Source: Rhododendron vialii (Eukaryota > Streptophyta > Magnoliopsida > Ericales > Ericaceae). From it: 64,000 nucleotides of DNA. Within the stretch, counting starts at the first letter, position 1, and each line of letters starts with the position of its first letter. This document shows, piece by piece, positions 49,567 through 62,100 of this stretch. The stretch lies in NCBI RefSeq assembly GCF_030253575.1, contig NC_080557.1:39601001-39665000 (forward strand). Reading direction: 5' to 3'. The position numbers and the translations under genes were made by a program. Under the pieces are notes generated by a model that saw nothing but the letters and a program-made list of their open reading frames with translations, did no database searches and was not told the origin of the DNA.

Positions 49567-52500
49567 ATGGAAACCGTGGCAATCAGATCGGAACGTCGAG
49601 GGAGAAAAAGGAGAAGGCATGATGTGCAAAATGGTGTGGCCAATCGGCAAGTGAAGAAGCAGGCGATTGGGATAATGTTAAGGGCATTGGTTGGTAGATA
49701 TGTGATGAAAGAGTTTGGGGGTAATGGTATTTTTCTTGGGAAGGTTGTGCATTATGATACTGGGTTATATAGAGTCGAGTACGAAGATGGGGATTGTGAG
49801 GATCTGGAGAGCGCAGAAGTGACGGAGATTCTTTTTGAAGATGGTGATATTGGCGATGATTTAAAGTTGAGGAAGAAGAAGTTGGATGAATTATTGGCAA
49901 AGAAAGACGTGAAGGATAATGGTAAGGTGGAGGGTATTGCAAACGTTTCGGTGAATGTTGCGGACAGGGTTGAAGCATCTTCACTGCGTGAGAGGGTTGA
50001 AGCATCTTCACCGAGTGGGTTAAGCAATGATGATGGTGATAGTGACAATGGGGATGATGCTGATTCATCTAGTGATTCCTGTGAGCATGCTAGGCATCAA
50101 GATTCCAGCTCGGAGGTTAGTGCTCCAGTAGTCCCGCCACCAGAATTGCCTCCATCTTCGGGCAGTATTGGTGTTCCGGAGGAGTATGTTTCACACCTTT
50201 TCTCTGTATATGGTTTCTTGCGCTCATTTAGTATCCAGCTGTTTCTGACCCCCTTCGAACTTGATGATTTTGTGGGATCTCTGAACGGTCATGTCCCAAA
50301 CACTTTGTTGGATGCCATTCATCTTGCTCTCATGCGTGCATTGAGGCGTCATCTTCAAATGCTCTCTTCAGATGGTTCCGACTCGGCTTCAAAATGTCTG
50401 AGGTACTTATATGAATTTTCTCTTCCTGATTCTTTGACAAAAGTTATGACATGTAGTTTGATAGCAGTGAATTTGAGCTTATCGATAATGAAATAAAAAA
50501 CCTCGAGCATCTCTCATTGAAAATTCTGTTTTGTTGCTGACATCATGAATTATTATTTCCACTCTTTGAGATGTTGGATGGTTTAATATTTTGCTCTTTC
50601 AGATATACTAATTAGAGGTCTAGGAATGAATAGTTTCTTGCACTCACCCAAGAAGCATTACTTTGCCATTTCTATTTTCAAAAACATCGTCACATATGGC
50701 TAAACTGTACGCACCGTGCACCTTTTGTGTCCATGCCGTGTGTTCCATATATTCTACCATAGTAAGAAGTTGTTTTGACACAGATCGAAAAAATAAATTG
50801 TTTTAATAGTTATTCTTGTGACTTTGAATTACGTTTTACTCTTGCTTGTAGGCTTGCGGACTGGAACTTGCTTGATACATTGACTTGGCCAGCTTATTTG
50901 GTTCGATATTTAATGGTGATGGGATATGCAAATGGACCTGAGTGGAAAGGATTTTACACTGATGTTTTAGAGAAAGATTATTACACGTTATCTGCGGCCA
51001 GGAAGTTGATGGTTTTGCAAATACTGTGCAATGATGTTTTGGATTCTGAAGAGCTAAGAGCAGAAATTGACATGCGTGAAGAATCAGAAGTTGGAATAAA
51101 TTCTGATGCTGTAGCAACTGTTGGTTCTGAAAGTGGTCCAAGAAGGGTTCATCCTAGATACTCGAAGACTTCTGCTTGCAGGGATGAAGAATCCGTGGTG
51201 ATCATGGTAGAACCTCGTGGTACAAGGTCTTCTTCTAAACCAAGTTTTTTGGGTGTGAAAGGTAGTGATACGAATGTGGATGCTGGTGCTGTCAATGATG
51301 GTAATAGTGATGAATGCCGGCTTTGTGGAATGGACGGGACTTTGCTCTGCTGTGATGGGTGCCCATCAGCTTACCATTCCAGATGTATAGGTGTGACCAA
51401 AATGTTTATACCAGAAGGGGCCTGGTATTGTCCCGAGTGCATAATTGATAAGACTGGGCCTACACTTGGAAGGGGTACATCTCTGAGAGGAGCAGAAGTT
51501 TTTGGCGTTGATTCATATGGGCAAGTGTTTTTGGGAACATGCAATCATTTACTGGTGTATGTTTCTGGTAGCTTAGTTCCAATACTCCTTTGTTTCCTTT
51601 CCTTTGTGGATATGCTAATATCTACTGTTCTAGCTGGTTTGCTTTGTTACAGCCCTTATAATTGGTTTGTCTCGACGTTGCACCTTATTCCGGTTTTTTT
51701 TTTTTTTAAATGATTGATTGCAGGCTAAGGGTATCAATCAAATCGGAACCATGTCTTAGATACTACAATACGAAGGACATTCCAAAAGTACTGCAAGCAC
51801 TGCATTCATCTCTGCATCACATTCTGGTGTACTCCGAGATTTGCAGGGGAGTTTCACAGTATTGGGGTATCCAGAATGACATTTTACCTCGACTTGAAAC
51901 AATCAAAATGTTTGAACAATCAGCAACCATTCAGAATGATGTTGAGCACTGTAATGCGTTATTTACTCTGTCGAGTAAGGGAAGTCATGAAATATTAGAT
52001 CCAGCTGAGGTTGAGAACTTACCAAGTTGCAAGACAGATAATAGAGTGAGAGATGTGGTAGTTCAATCTCTAGAGTCGCATGAAGTGCTGGGGTTTAACA
52101 AGAGTTCATTGGACACAATTACCCAACCTAAACATCCTAGTCAGCAGAGGAGTGGCGACATTTTAGCAAAACAGGTTTGCCTCCTTAAGAATACAGAGGT
52201 ATCAGAGCAGTCTAAAGTGGATCGTACCATGTATTCTGGATCAGTTATGCAGCAGGCTGATTCATCTGACTTAACTCATCAAAGCTTAAGTGGGAAACCA
52301 AGTTTTATTGACTCTGGTACATGTACCTCGGGAAATAGCAATGGCAGTTACGGAGGACAGGTGAGTGGTATACATGTTGCAGTGAACAATACAAACTCTC
52401 AAACCGGTGGTGGGCGAGTTTCTGGACGAGGATACAAGAATTCTTCTGATGACTATTCGTACATGGGGTCTCATTTTAAACCCCAGGCATATGTAAATAA

Positions 52501-55500
52501 CTATACCCATGGAGATTTTGCTGCTTCTGCAGCTGCCAATCTGGCTATTCTTTTGCCTGAAGAAAATCAGGTCTCCGAGTCTCAGGCTTCAGACAAACGG
52601 AAGAAAGTTGTGGCTGCTAACAATTTGTTGCAAGTAAAAGCTTTCTCATCAGCTGCTATACGTTTTTTCTGGCCTAATTGTGAAAAGAAGCTTGTGGAAG
52701 TCCCAAGAGAAAGGTGTGGTTGGTGCCTTTCTTGCAAGGCTGCTGTTTCATGCAAGAAAGGATGCTTGTTGAATGCGGCTGTCTCCAATGCCATTAAAGG
52801 TGCTATGAAGATTATTGCTGGTCTTCGTACTTTAAAGAATGGAGAGGGTAGCCTTCCTGGCATTGCAACATATGTTATATTCATGGAGGAGAGTTTATGT
52901 GGTCTGACAGTTGGTCTCTTCAGGAGTGCTACATACCGAAAACAATGGCGTAAACAAGTAGAAAAGGCTACGACTTGCAGTGAAGTTAAGGTTCTCTTGC
53001 TTGAGGTTAGTACCCTATCTCATTGCATTTTAATTATCTGCACTGTATGCTGACAAGCTTGACATATTCCTTCCTGTAAACGTATCTTCTTTTCCTTTTT
53101 TCTGAAAATGCGGTAAGCTGTCCCATGTAGTTGGGACTTATTAGGTGAACCATCTTACTCTTTATCCCGTCATATGCAGATATAATATCCATTTTGCCAT
53201 CAGCACCGTGCATTCAATTTTTTTGTTTCGTAGCTTGAATTCAATTTGCCATTAGGGTTAGCATAAACGTGGATGTTAACTTTCTTTTTATCCAAAATAA
53301 CACCCCATCATTTTTCTTCCGGAAATTTAGAAATCGTTGTTCATATGGGCATTGGGAATTATTTTCAAAGAATAATCTACTAGTTTTGAAGGATTACTTG
53401 ATTTTTAGTTCTTCAATCTAATTGTGGAAACTTTATATCCAACTCAAAACCAATTGGCAATGAGGGGAGAGGCCGCTCAGGCTCATATATAAGTTTTTGA
53501 GGGTGATAATTATCCCATGTGGGACAATTCCAACATTAATTTTTAGAGGTCCTGTTTTGAATCTTTTACTTTCGAGCAACTGATAATTGAAAGCGAACTG
53601 TGCATGATCGTGCTTTATATGCAGTCTATAAATCTGCGTAAACATTCTGGTTGGTGTTTTTGTTTTATATATTTGCAGCTTGAGGAAAACATCCGTGCTG
53701 TTGCTGTTTCTGGTGACTGGTATAAGCTTGTGGATGATTGGTCCAATGAATCTTCTGTGACCCAGAGTGCTACATTTGCCGGTGGATCTTCTCAGAAACG
53801 TGGACCAAGTCGGAGGCGGGGTAGAAAACGATTTGCTGCTCTATCCGAATTCACATCTGATGATTGCCTAGACGACTCGAGTGATGTCAACTGGTGGCGA
53901 GGAGGGATGCTGTCAAAGCTAATATTGCAGAAGGGGCTTTTGCCATGTTCACTGGTTAAGAAAGCAGCTCGCCAAGGTAACGTTGCAGCTCAAGGAACAA
54001 AATTTCATTTCGTTTCGATCGTAACAGCTGAAATGTCATTGGTTTCCTAGGTAACCGAAATGCTTGATTAAAAGAAAAAAGGTAACCAAGACAAATATTA
54101 GTGAAATTGCGAAATACCAATGTTCCACCGACACATTCTGAGACGCACTGAAACATCTCAAACCTTCTAGGAAACATACCAAAAGTGAGTTATCGACAAA
54201 TAGATATCCAACAATGACAGTTTCATACAATTCAAGTTCTTTTGACATTTTAGAATGTTTTCCCTAGGTTTTTGAAATGTTACTGAAAGTTCCCTTCTCC
54301 AAGCTCACCGAAACAACAAACCGAAACAAAATTTTGAAACTTGTCTGAGCTCAACCCTCTTTCTCACTGCAGAGAAGTTTTGACCGATTTGCTTTGTTGC
54401 AAGCATCATGGATATCAAGTTTACTATGCTACTGCTTCTTTTATTCTTTTGTGTGATTTTAATACGGAGTACTAGACAATAAAAATTCAGCTCACAGTTT
54501 TGGTACTTATCAGGTGGTTATAGAAAGATTCCTGGTGTTCATTATTCCGAAGGTTCTGAGGTTCCCAAAAGAAGCAGACAGCATGTTTGGAGAGCTGCAG
54601 TTGAAATGAGTAAGAATGCAGCACAGCTTGCGTTTCAGGTGTGTAATTATTGTCCTCGTGCTATTGCAATTGTACCATCCCTGAGTTGGCAATACTGGAC
54701 ATTTGCCCCTTAGTCCCTGTTCAGTTTTGTTGTGAAGTTTGAATCTTAGTAGTAACCTTTAACAAGATGTCTAAGTTGACGCTTCTTTCAGGTAAGGTAC
54801 CTAGACCTTCACGTGAGGTGGAGCGATCTTGTTTGTCCTGAGCAGAACCTTCAAGAGGGAAAAGGTCCAGAGACAGAAGCTTCTGCTTTTAGAAATGCTT
54901 TTGTGCGAGATAAGAAAAACGTGGGTGACAAGATTATGTATGGAGTTGTTTTTGAGAAGCAAAAGCACCTCCCTTCCCGTGTCATGAAGAATCTGATAGA
55001 GTTAGATCAAAGTCAAGAAGGAATAGAAAAATACTGGTTTTCTGAGGTTCATATCCCTTTGTACTTGATCAAAGAGTACGAAGAAAAGTTGGAGAAGAAG
55101 GATGTGCCATTTGCTGACAAGATTGTGAATGCGGTGTCCAAGTTGAAAAAAAGGCAGCTAAAAGCTTCACGTAAGGATATATTCTCCTACCTTGCATGTA
55201 AGAGAGAGAATCTGGGCAAGTGCTGTTGTGCTTCATGTCACTTAGATGTCTTATTTGGGTAATGTTTTTTCTCCTACTGTGAATTTCCCTCGGGGCTTTC
55301 ATTCTTCCGCTTGCTTTGGTTGACTAATGTGTTTTCTTCTGTGGTTTCAGGAATTCTGTCAATTGCAGTTCATGCCAAGGTATAACCATGAGTGTGCGAT
55401 TCCACATCCAATTATGAGAATATGCGTTGTGTTGAACATTTAGATTAATGTGTTTATCCAATTTTCTCTTTTCTAACTGAATTTTAGGCTGTCTGAATTA

Positions 55501-57732
55501 TTTAAAATGCCTTTCATTAGTTTTTTAATTACCAAATTTACCCCAATAATTCGGTTGAACTTATGACTTAACTTGTCAATTTAAGTGTTGGGGAAGCTCA
55601 ATGCTATTTTTGCTAGTTCTATGCCTCAATGCCCCACCTTAGTGGAAAAGGGATTGCTTTATACTCTCCCAGAAAGGAAAAAAATCTACCAAGAAACATC
55701 TTTTTTTTGTTTACGCATTCTATTTACTCTGGGGAATTTAATAAACCGAGTCAGCATATAGTTCCTCAAAAGACTAAAATGCTGTTTCGTACTGCAATGC
55801 ACATGTTTTACTTCCTTTGGTATTGAACTTACTAGCATGAACTTGGGATTCATATTCATGAAATAGTATGCTTATGGTGGAAATTTCGTATTGTAGATCT
55901 TCAGAGCATGGATGCATTTGGCTAATACCCCAGTGAACTGACTGCAATTTTTGATGTTCAGGTTTTTGTCATGAGCAGTGTACCATCAGTTCAACAATTC
56001 ACGAGAATGGTGGAGTTAAGTTATTAATGACCTGCAAACAGTGCGACCATGCCAAAACTCTCCCTCAAACTAAAAAGGCTAATGAATCGCCAACTAGCCC
56101 ATTGCTTTTGCTAGGGCAAGAATCTCAGAATGCAGTTACAGTGGGTAAAGGTGCCAAGCGAAAAAGCTTTAATCAACCAGTAACACCACCAGTTCCAGAG
56201 GTTGGACTTTTAGCAAGTTCTTTGGAGATGAAATCAGCCACACCTGATTCTAGTTCGGCGCAAAAAAATCAAAGGAAGTTATGTTCATGGGGTCTGATTT
56301 GGAAAAAGAATAAAAGTGAGGATGGTACTAAATTCAGATTGGAAGAAGACATTATTTTGCGGGGCAATAAACATATGACCTGGTCAGGACCTGTTTGCCA
56401 CCTGTGCAATAAGCCTTATAACTCAGATCTCACCTATATTCGCTGTGAAACATGCAAAAGTAAGCCTGCTTTACCTGATATATTCCATCTCTCGCTCTCT
56501 CTCTGCCTGGTCACGTTTTCTGTTAAGTTTTGGCCATTCATGCCTTCTATTTGTCATTATTTGCAGATTGGTATCATGCTGAAGCGGTTGAACTTGATGA
56601 GTCGAAAATTAGTGAATTGATGGGATTCAAATGTTGTAGATGTCGTAGGATAAGAACACCTCTGTGCCCTTACATGGATCCGGAAAACAAAAAAAAATTA
56701 GAGGCCAAGAGGCCACGCACAAGGGCAGCTCCAAAGGCAATGAATTCTGGATTGGAGTCCGATTCTGGGAATATTTCTGAGCCCCCTACTGAGTTGGAAT
56801 CTAACCCTAAAATAATGCCCAAAGCTGAGAAAGTTGGGCATGTGCAGAAGGAGGATCCGCGTTTTTTTCCAGGTTGGAAAGTTGAGCAATTTACAGAACG
56901 GAATAAACACAGTGATGTGGAATGGAGTATTGTCAAGGCTACTGCTTCTGAAACTGGAACTCAGAAACTCACATTCCGAAGGCTTATAAAGAATGGGCAC
57001 AATGTAGATGGAACCACAGCAAATAATTCTCAGACTGAGTTTTCTTACCCTAAAATGTTGCCAAAAACTGAGGAAGTCGTGAACACAGGAAAGGGAGATC
57101 CTCGTCTTTTATCTCCTTCAAAGGTAGAGCAATTTTCAGAAAACAATTCGGAGATGGATTTGGAATGGAATACTGCTACAGCTACTGCTTCTGGAACTGG
57201 GCCTCAGAAACTACCAGTTAGAAGGCATATTAAGACTGAAAACAATATAGAAGTTGTGTCTCGGGTTGAGTTATCCATGCCCATTGAACAAAATCTCCCG
57301 AACTCTAAAGAGGAATCATTCTCTCCCAATGTAGAGTGGGATCTTTCTGAAAATGGATTTGAAGATGGTACATTTGTTGATTACGAAGGTCTAAACCATG
57401 AAGATGTAGAATTTGAACCCCAGACCTACTTCTCTTTTACAGAGCTGCTGGTAGCTGATGATGGTGGCCGGTTAGATGAAGTTGATGCATCTGGGTTTGT
57501 AATGGGGGGTTGGGAAAATTCATCTGAAATTTCAAGGGATGGATATCTTGAGCAGTGTGGAACGGGTACTACTGATTCAGCACCTTGTCACAAGTGTTCG
57601 CGCAAAGATCCATGTCCTGATCTTTCTTGTGAAATTTGTGGGTTATCCATGCATACTGATTGTGTACCCGGGGTTGAGCAGTCATCTTGGGAGGGCAATT
57701 GGAGGTGTGTCAATTGCCGGGAGTGGCAGTAG
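49567..57732 (+). CDS. DDT-domain and multi-PHD-finger chromatin protein (PTM-like)
   Basis: Nine exons (49567-50402, 50852-51556, 51724-53005, 53679-53976, 54514-54638, 54792-55258, 55351-55379, 55962-56459, 56567-57732), all phases consistent, 1801 residues. Order: basic N-terminus (RRGRKRRRHD); Tudor-like segment about 45-95 (YDTGLYRVEYEDGDCEDLE); acidic Ser-rich linker; DDT domain about 203-265 with its downstream helices (NLLDTLTWPAYLVRY); PHD1 about 434-476 (CRLCGMDGTLLCCDGC...WYCPEC); cysteine-rich CGWCLSCKAAVSCKKGC segment in exon 3; further PHD-like fingers about 1222-1270 and 1390-1441; C-terminal zinc finger (CHKCSRKDPCPDLSCEICGL). Proteins of this type read histone tails and act with ISWI-like remodelers. 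Arabidopsis PTM has C-terminal membrane helices; none is seen here, so this is a soluble, nuclear-type relative (recalled counterpart At5g22760). The short exon 55351-55379 is 29 nt. Confidence 0.9.
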
Positions 57733-59180
57733 TTGATCACTTTATTTGGGTTTCGGATCTTTTTGTCTATCTTTAACCGTGAGTTGCCAAATGGACCATA
57801 GGCTTGTAGTTGGAAACTGTTAATCAACACCGGAGGTTTGGAATAATCAGATGTAATGGTGATTTCGGATTCGGTGGACTAGCCATGGGCCTGCAGCGAA
57901 CTTCCTGAGCTGGAGTGCTTTGTACATGTACCAAATTTGTTCTCCGGTGATAAGACAGTGCTGCTTCATGGCAAGTTCCTCTCATCTGATACAATTCTGT
58001 TTCTGACAAATGCGAATTTTTTGGAGATTGGCTTTCCAATCATAGTTTTGGTTAGATTCCCATTAGAAGCTACAAATGTTACACAGCTCACTTCTGATAG
58101 TTGCTCCCCCTAGTGATATTAGGAATCTCAATATGAGAAGATAAGCAGGTTTTTTGGGTGCTTATCTAATTATTTTCCCGTGTAAATCAGAACTACCGCT
58201 TATTTTATTTACAATATTTGTTAGGACTTTGCATTGTTTGGCAGAAGGAACTTTTTCCAGGGAGCTCTTCATATCAAGGTGCTAGTAAATTTTTTTTTTC
58301 TTCTTCTTCCCGTGTTCAGCCTAACTGGGAATCACCCTAGGCAGTGTACATTGGACATACTGTAGCATGGTAAATACATTGAATTTCCCAGATCCTCTTG
58401 ACAACGAAACACTTGCCACCCTCAAAGCTGTAAAGATCAAACTACCATAAAAGAGGAATGAAACGGAAGTGAATGCATCCAATGTTGACTAATGAACAGA
58501 AAAGCCATGATATTAGGCCTTCCATAACATGATTTTATGCAATGAAAATTTACCTTTTCCTATTGAAAAAGCACTACACATGAATATATATGAAACCGTT
58601 CTACAAGGCTATGTATGCTATCCCTTTGGATTGTAACTCGTTAATCCCAGCCTTGTGCAAGCAACAGTCCAAGTAAAATCAGAAACCCATAAGATGGTGA
58701 AGAAACGGACATAAAGTGCAATCAATTGCTGCATTAGTTTTCTTTCCAATCGGAATTACTTTTATTGGAAATATTAGTGTATCGACAAACAACAAATTTG
58801 TTACAACGGGTCCTACTTCATCCACTGCATAATATAGTACATAAACCAATCCAATGGAATCTCCCTAGATTGTAAGAGGAAAAGGTCCAAAAATTGTAAC
58901 AAAAAATAAAAAAGCCAAACCTCAACCCGAAAGAGGAAAACTCACAAAGCACAGCATAGTTGTGCAGAAAGAATAACGAAAGCCTAAGCCATCCCCCCTC
59001 GCAAAACTCCAACTCAAAACACAAAGCCGGTCACATGTAAGCTCACCACTTACGTCCGCAAGCCCTGGCATCGTATTTGTGCTTGTACTCACTTCTTCAC
59101 TCGGGGATGATCGGCTGTATGTATAATCACTTTTACAAGCTTTGTAGAAAAAAAAATTCTTCAATTGACAGCAATCCACT
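57733..59180. other. Spacer between convergent DDT/PHD and alpha-adaptin genes
   Basis: Holds the two 3' untranslated regions. No exon, RNA gene or transposon was recognised. Confidence 0.5.
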
Positions 59181-62100
59181 TTAATGAAGCAAACCGGCAA
59201 GAATATCCCCAGGATCTGAGACCGTTGTCGGAGGACTGGTTGGTTGAGCTTGCGGAGGTGCTGCTGTGGTGCCTCCGGAAGTTGTAGGAATGTAAACTAA
59301 TTGTTCCTTGATGAACTCCTTTAACCTGTACAAATGGGCTCAAATTACGGCATCAAGTTGAAATGAAGCTAAATTGTACACAATTGGAACCTGAAAGGAG
59401 ACTTACTCGTATGTTAGTGTAGGGTCCCCTGAGGCCACTGTCATACGTAGCTGTGTTCTATCTGCCGGATCTGTTTCAATTCGAACCTGAAAACCACCCA
59501 AAGAAATAACAACAAAAATAAAATGAGAAAAAAATTGCAGTTAGTGTTACATTGCGAATGCGGTGGTTGTTTTTTTATCCTACATCAGCTTAACTAATGC
59601 AGGAGAGGCGGTCTCCAAAGATAATAAAAAAGGAAACAAAAAAAAAAAGAAAAGAGAAGAGGCAAGTAGCACACTTCTGACGAAGTTGAGTACTTTAATT
59701 CAGCAAAATTTCTTATCTAAAAGGTTATAAAATGCTATTGATAAAGCAGGTAGCTGACCCCAACTGTGTAAGTTTAGCTGACCATATAGCCACTGGCCCA
59801 CTGAGAAGGGGAATGGTGAAAAAGGATTTCCATGACCCTGAATGATTGGGGCAAAAGGCCTAGCTTTGTTCGGGTTGTTATATCCAAGCATAGGTTCTTT
59901 GCAGAATGGGTGCCTACCATTAGCAATAATGGGATTGACTGGAATAGTAGGCAACTAGATATTGAAAGCCAAATCTTACCAAGCATAGCATGGCTCGTGT
60001 ACTCTCTGAATAGAAAGTTGTGCTAGCAATTAAATTATTGGGATTTGGATCCTGAAACAGGAAATCAAACAGTAAGAACACCTTGACTATGTGAGAGGAG
60101 GTGGCCCAGGTGGAGGGGATAAAAAAAACTTACAAGTCCGGGACAGACCAACAACCGGAAATTGTTAAACAGGTTGGCCATTTCAGAGAGAGACATCGGT
60201 CTTACACCTCTAACCTGTCAAATTTGGAACATAAATAGAAAAGATAAGTCACACATATATTTGTCAATGGTAGCTTCAACGATAAGTGAGAATGCTGATT
60301 TGAGTCTTGATGACTGAGAGATAAGCCAACTTGTGGAATAATGCAGAACACTCAACATGGACCCCTACTGGGTGATCTCTTTCATTCTTGTTAGTTCAAG
60401 AATGAAGAACTCGTTAAACGTTGATGAATTTCGAGAGTCAAGTAGCAAGACTCCTGAACACTATTTAATGATTGCTTTACTTTTGGGACAAGAGTAGAAA
60501 TTAAACCTCTAAACCGCTCTTCCCTTTTAGATTCAGTACTTACTGACAAGGTCTCCTCACAAAGGCTTTGACAACAGAATCTGTTTATTTAGGTGTAAAA
60601 CGATATTTGAAAACTTCTCTGATATATTTTCCCCTCAAGACTCCACAATTGTAAAGGGGAATTTTTTAATCAAGCTTGAGAAATGTGTATTGTCTCCTCA
60701 AGTAGCATACACAAATATGTATTGATATGTCTCCCCACTGTATTTGACAAGGTTAAACAGAGTCCAACGAGATGAGAAACAAATCTGCTTTAACAGAGCT
60801 CGGGATGAAGATCTTAAGCTCGCTTTAAGGCCCAACATCTTGAAGTTTCAAAAAGAAGGTAGAGTTTACATACCACGTCTTGAAGTTTCAAAGGAGGTCC
60901 AGAAAGTGATCTCCACTGGGGAAAAAATTCTTCAGCAGATACTGACATAGGCTGAAGAAATTTATTTAGGAGAGCCGGAAGGCGAAGTTTTACATTGACC
61001 TGTAGATGGACATGATACATACAGTTAGTTGAATTACCAAGGCAATACCACTTAAATTTAAGTTATAGGTAGTACCCCCTGAGTTCCAAATTTGTAGGAG
61101 AAGTCAAGAACAGCTACATCCCTACTTGGGCAAAGGTTGATGACTTCAAGCGGGCATTGCACCTAAGTAACCAAAAGTCTTCATTAAAGAAAAAGGAGTA
61201 ACAAAAATACAAACAAGAGCAGCTAAGAACCAGTTACTACAGATAAGTAAATGTATAACCACTTGTATGACCTGTGCCCGTGGAGGAATAGTTTCAGGAA
61301 CAACTGAGAGCTCAATCTTCAGATGGGAAGGAGGCATTATCAGAGCTTGAACTGAAACTAGAGGAGCAGTATTCTTGTTTCCTAAGAAAAGTACAAGTCG
61401 GCCTTGATGGGCTCGCCACTCAGCTTTAATGCCAATCTGGGAGAGTATTTCAAAGAAAACTACTGTAACCCTTGGGAAGGCAGTGTCAACTAAAGTATAG
61501 CCACTAAATCAGTTTCCTCGCATGGAAACCATACAACTGACAATTAACAATTAAGTTCCAATAAGGAACAGTCAACCTGAGAACAGCATACCTGAATACA
61601 AGGATCCTCGTATAAGACACCGCTATCCTTCAGCAATAAAGCATGGAATCTTTCTGCAGTACTTCCTATAGGCTGCGAAATCACGAAAGCAGTATGTGAA
61701 AACTGAAAAGCATAAAATGAAAAAAAGACTGTTCTCTATTTACATTGCACAGCAGCAGAAGTTTTTTTATCCTAAGATTTGTCAAGAGATCTGTTGTTCT
61801 TGTTGTAAGCTCGTGATTGGATTCGCATATGTTTGGTAAAGAGAATAATCTTCTCCTTTGAGAATATACAAAATAAAATGGAACAAAATATCTAAATGCT
61901 GATAAAACATTAAAAGCAGAGACAATTGCATTGTGAAGTAGCTACATTGTACTGTTTGTTTTGCTTTGGCCTTTTGGTGTCATTAAAAGTAATGCCTGCT
62001 GGCTGACATAAAAATAATTTTTTTTTTTGGGCAAAATGGTAATAATTCCATGTAGACACTAGCTCAAGGATCAGCCAGGTATTGAGTCGTCTGTTAAGAA

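Noticed and set aside
49583-50068. 161-residue His/Pro-rich minus-strand frame
   Set aside because: Antisense shadow of exon 1 of the DDT/PHD gene (acidic Asp/Gly codons read backwards).
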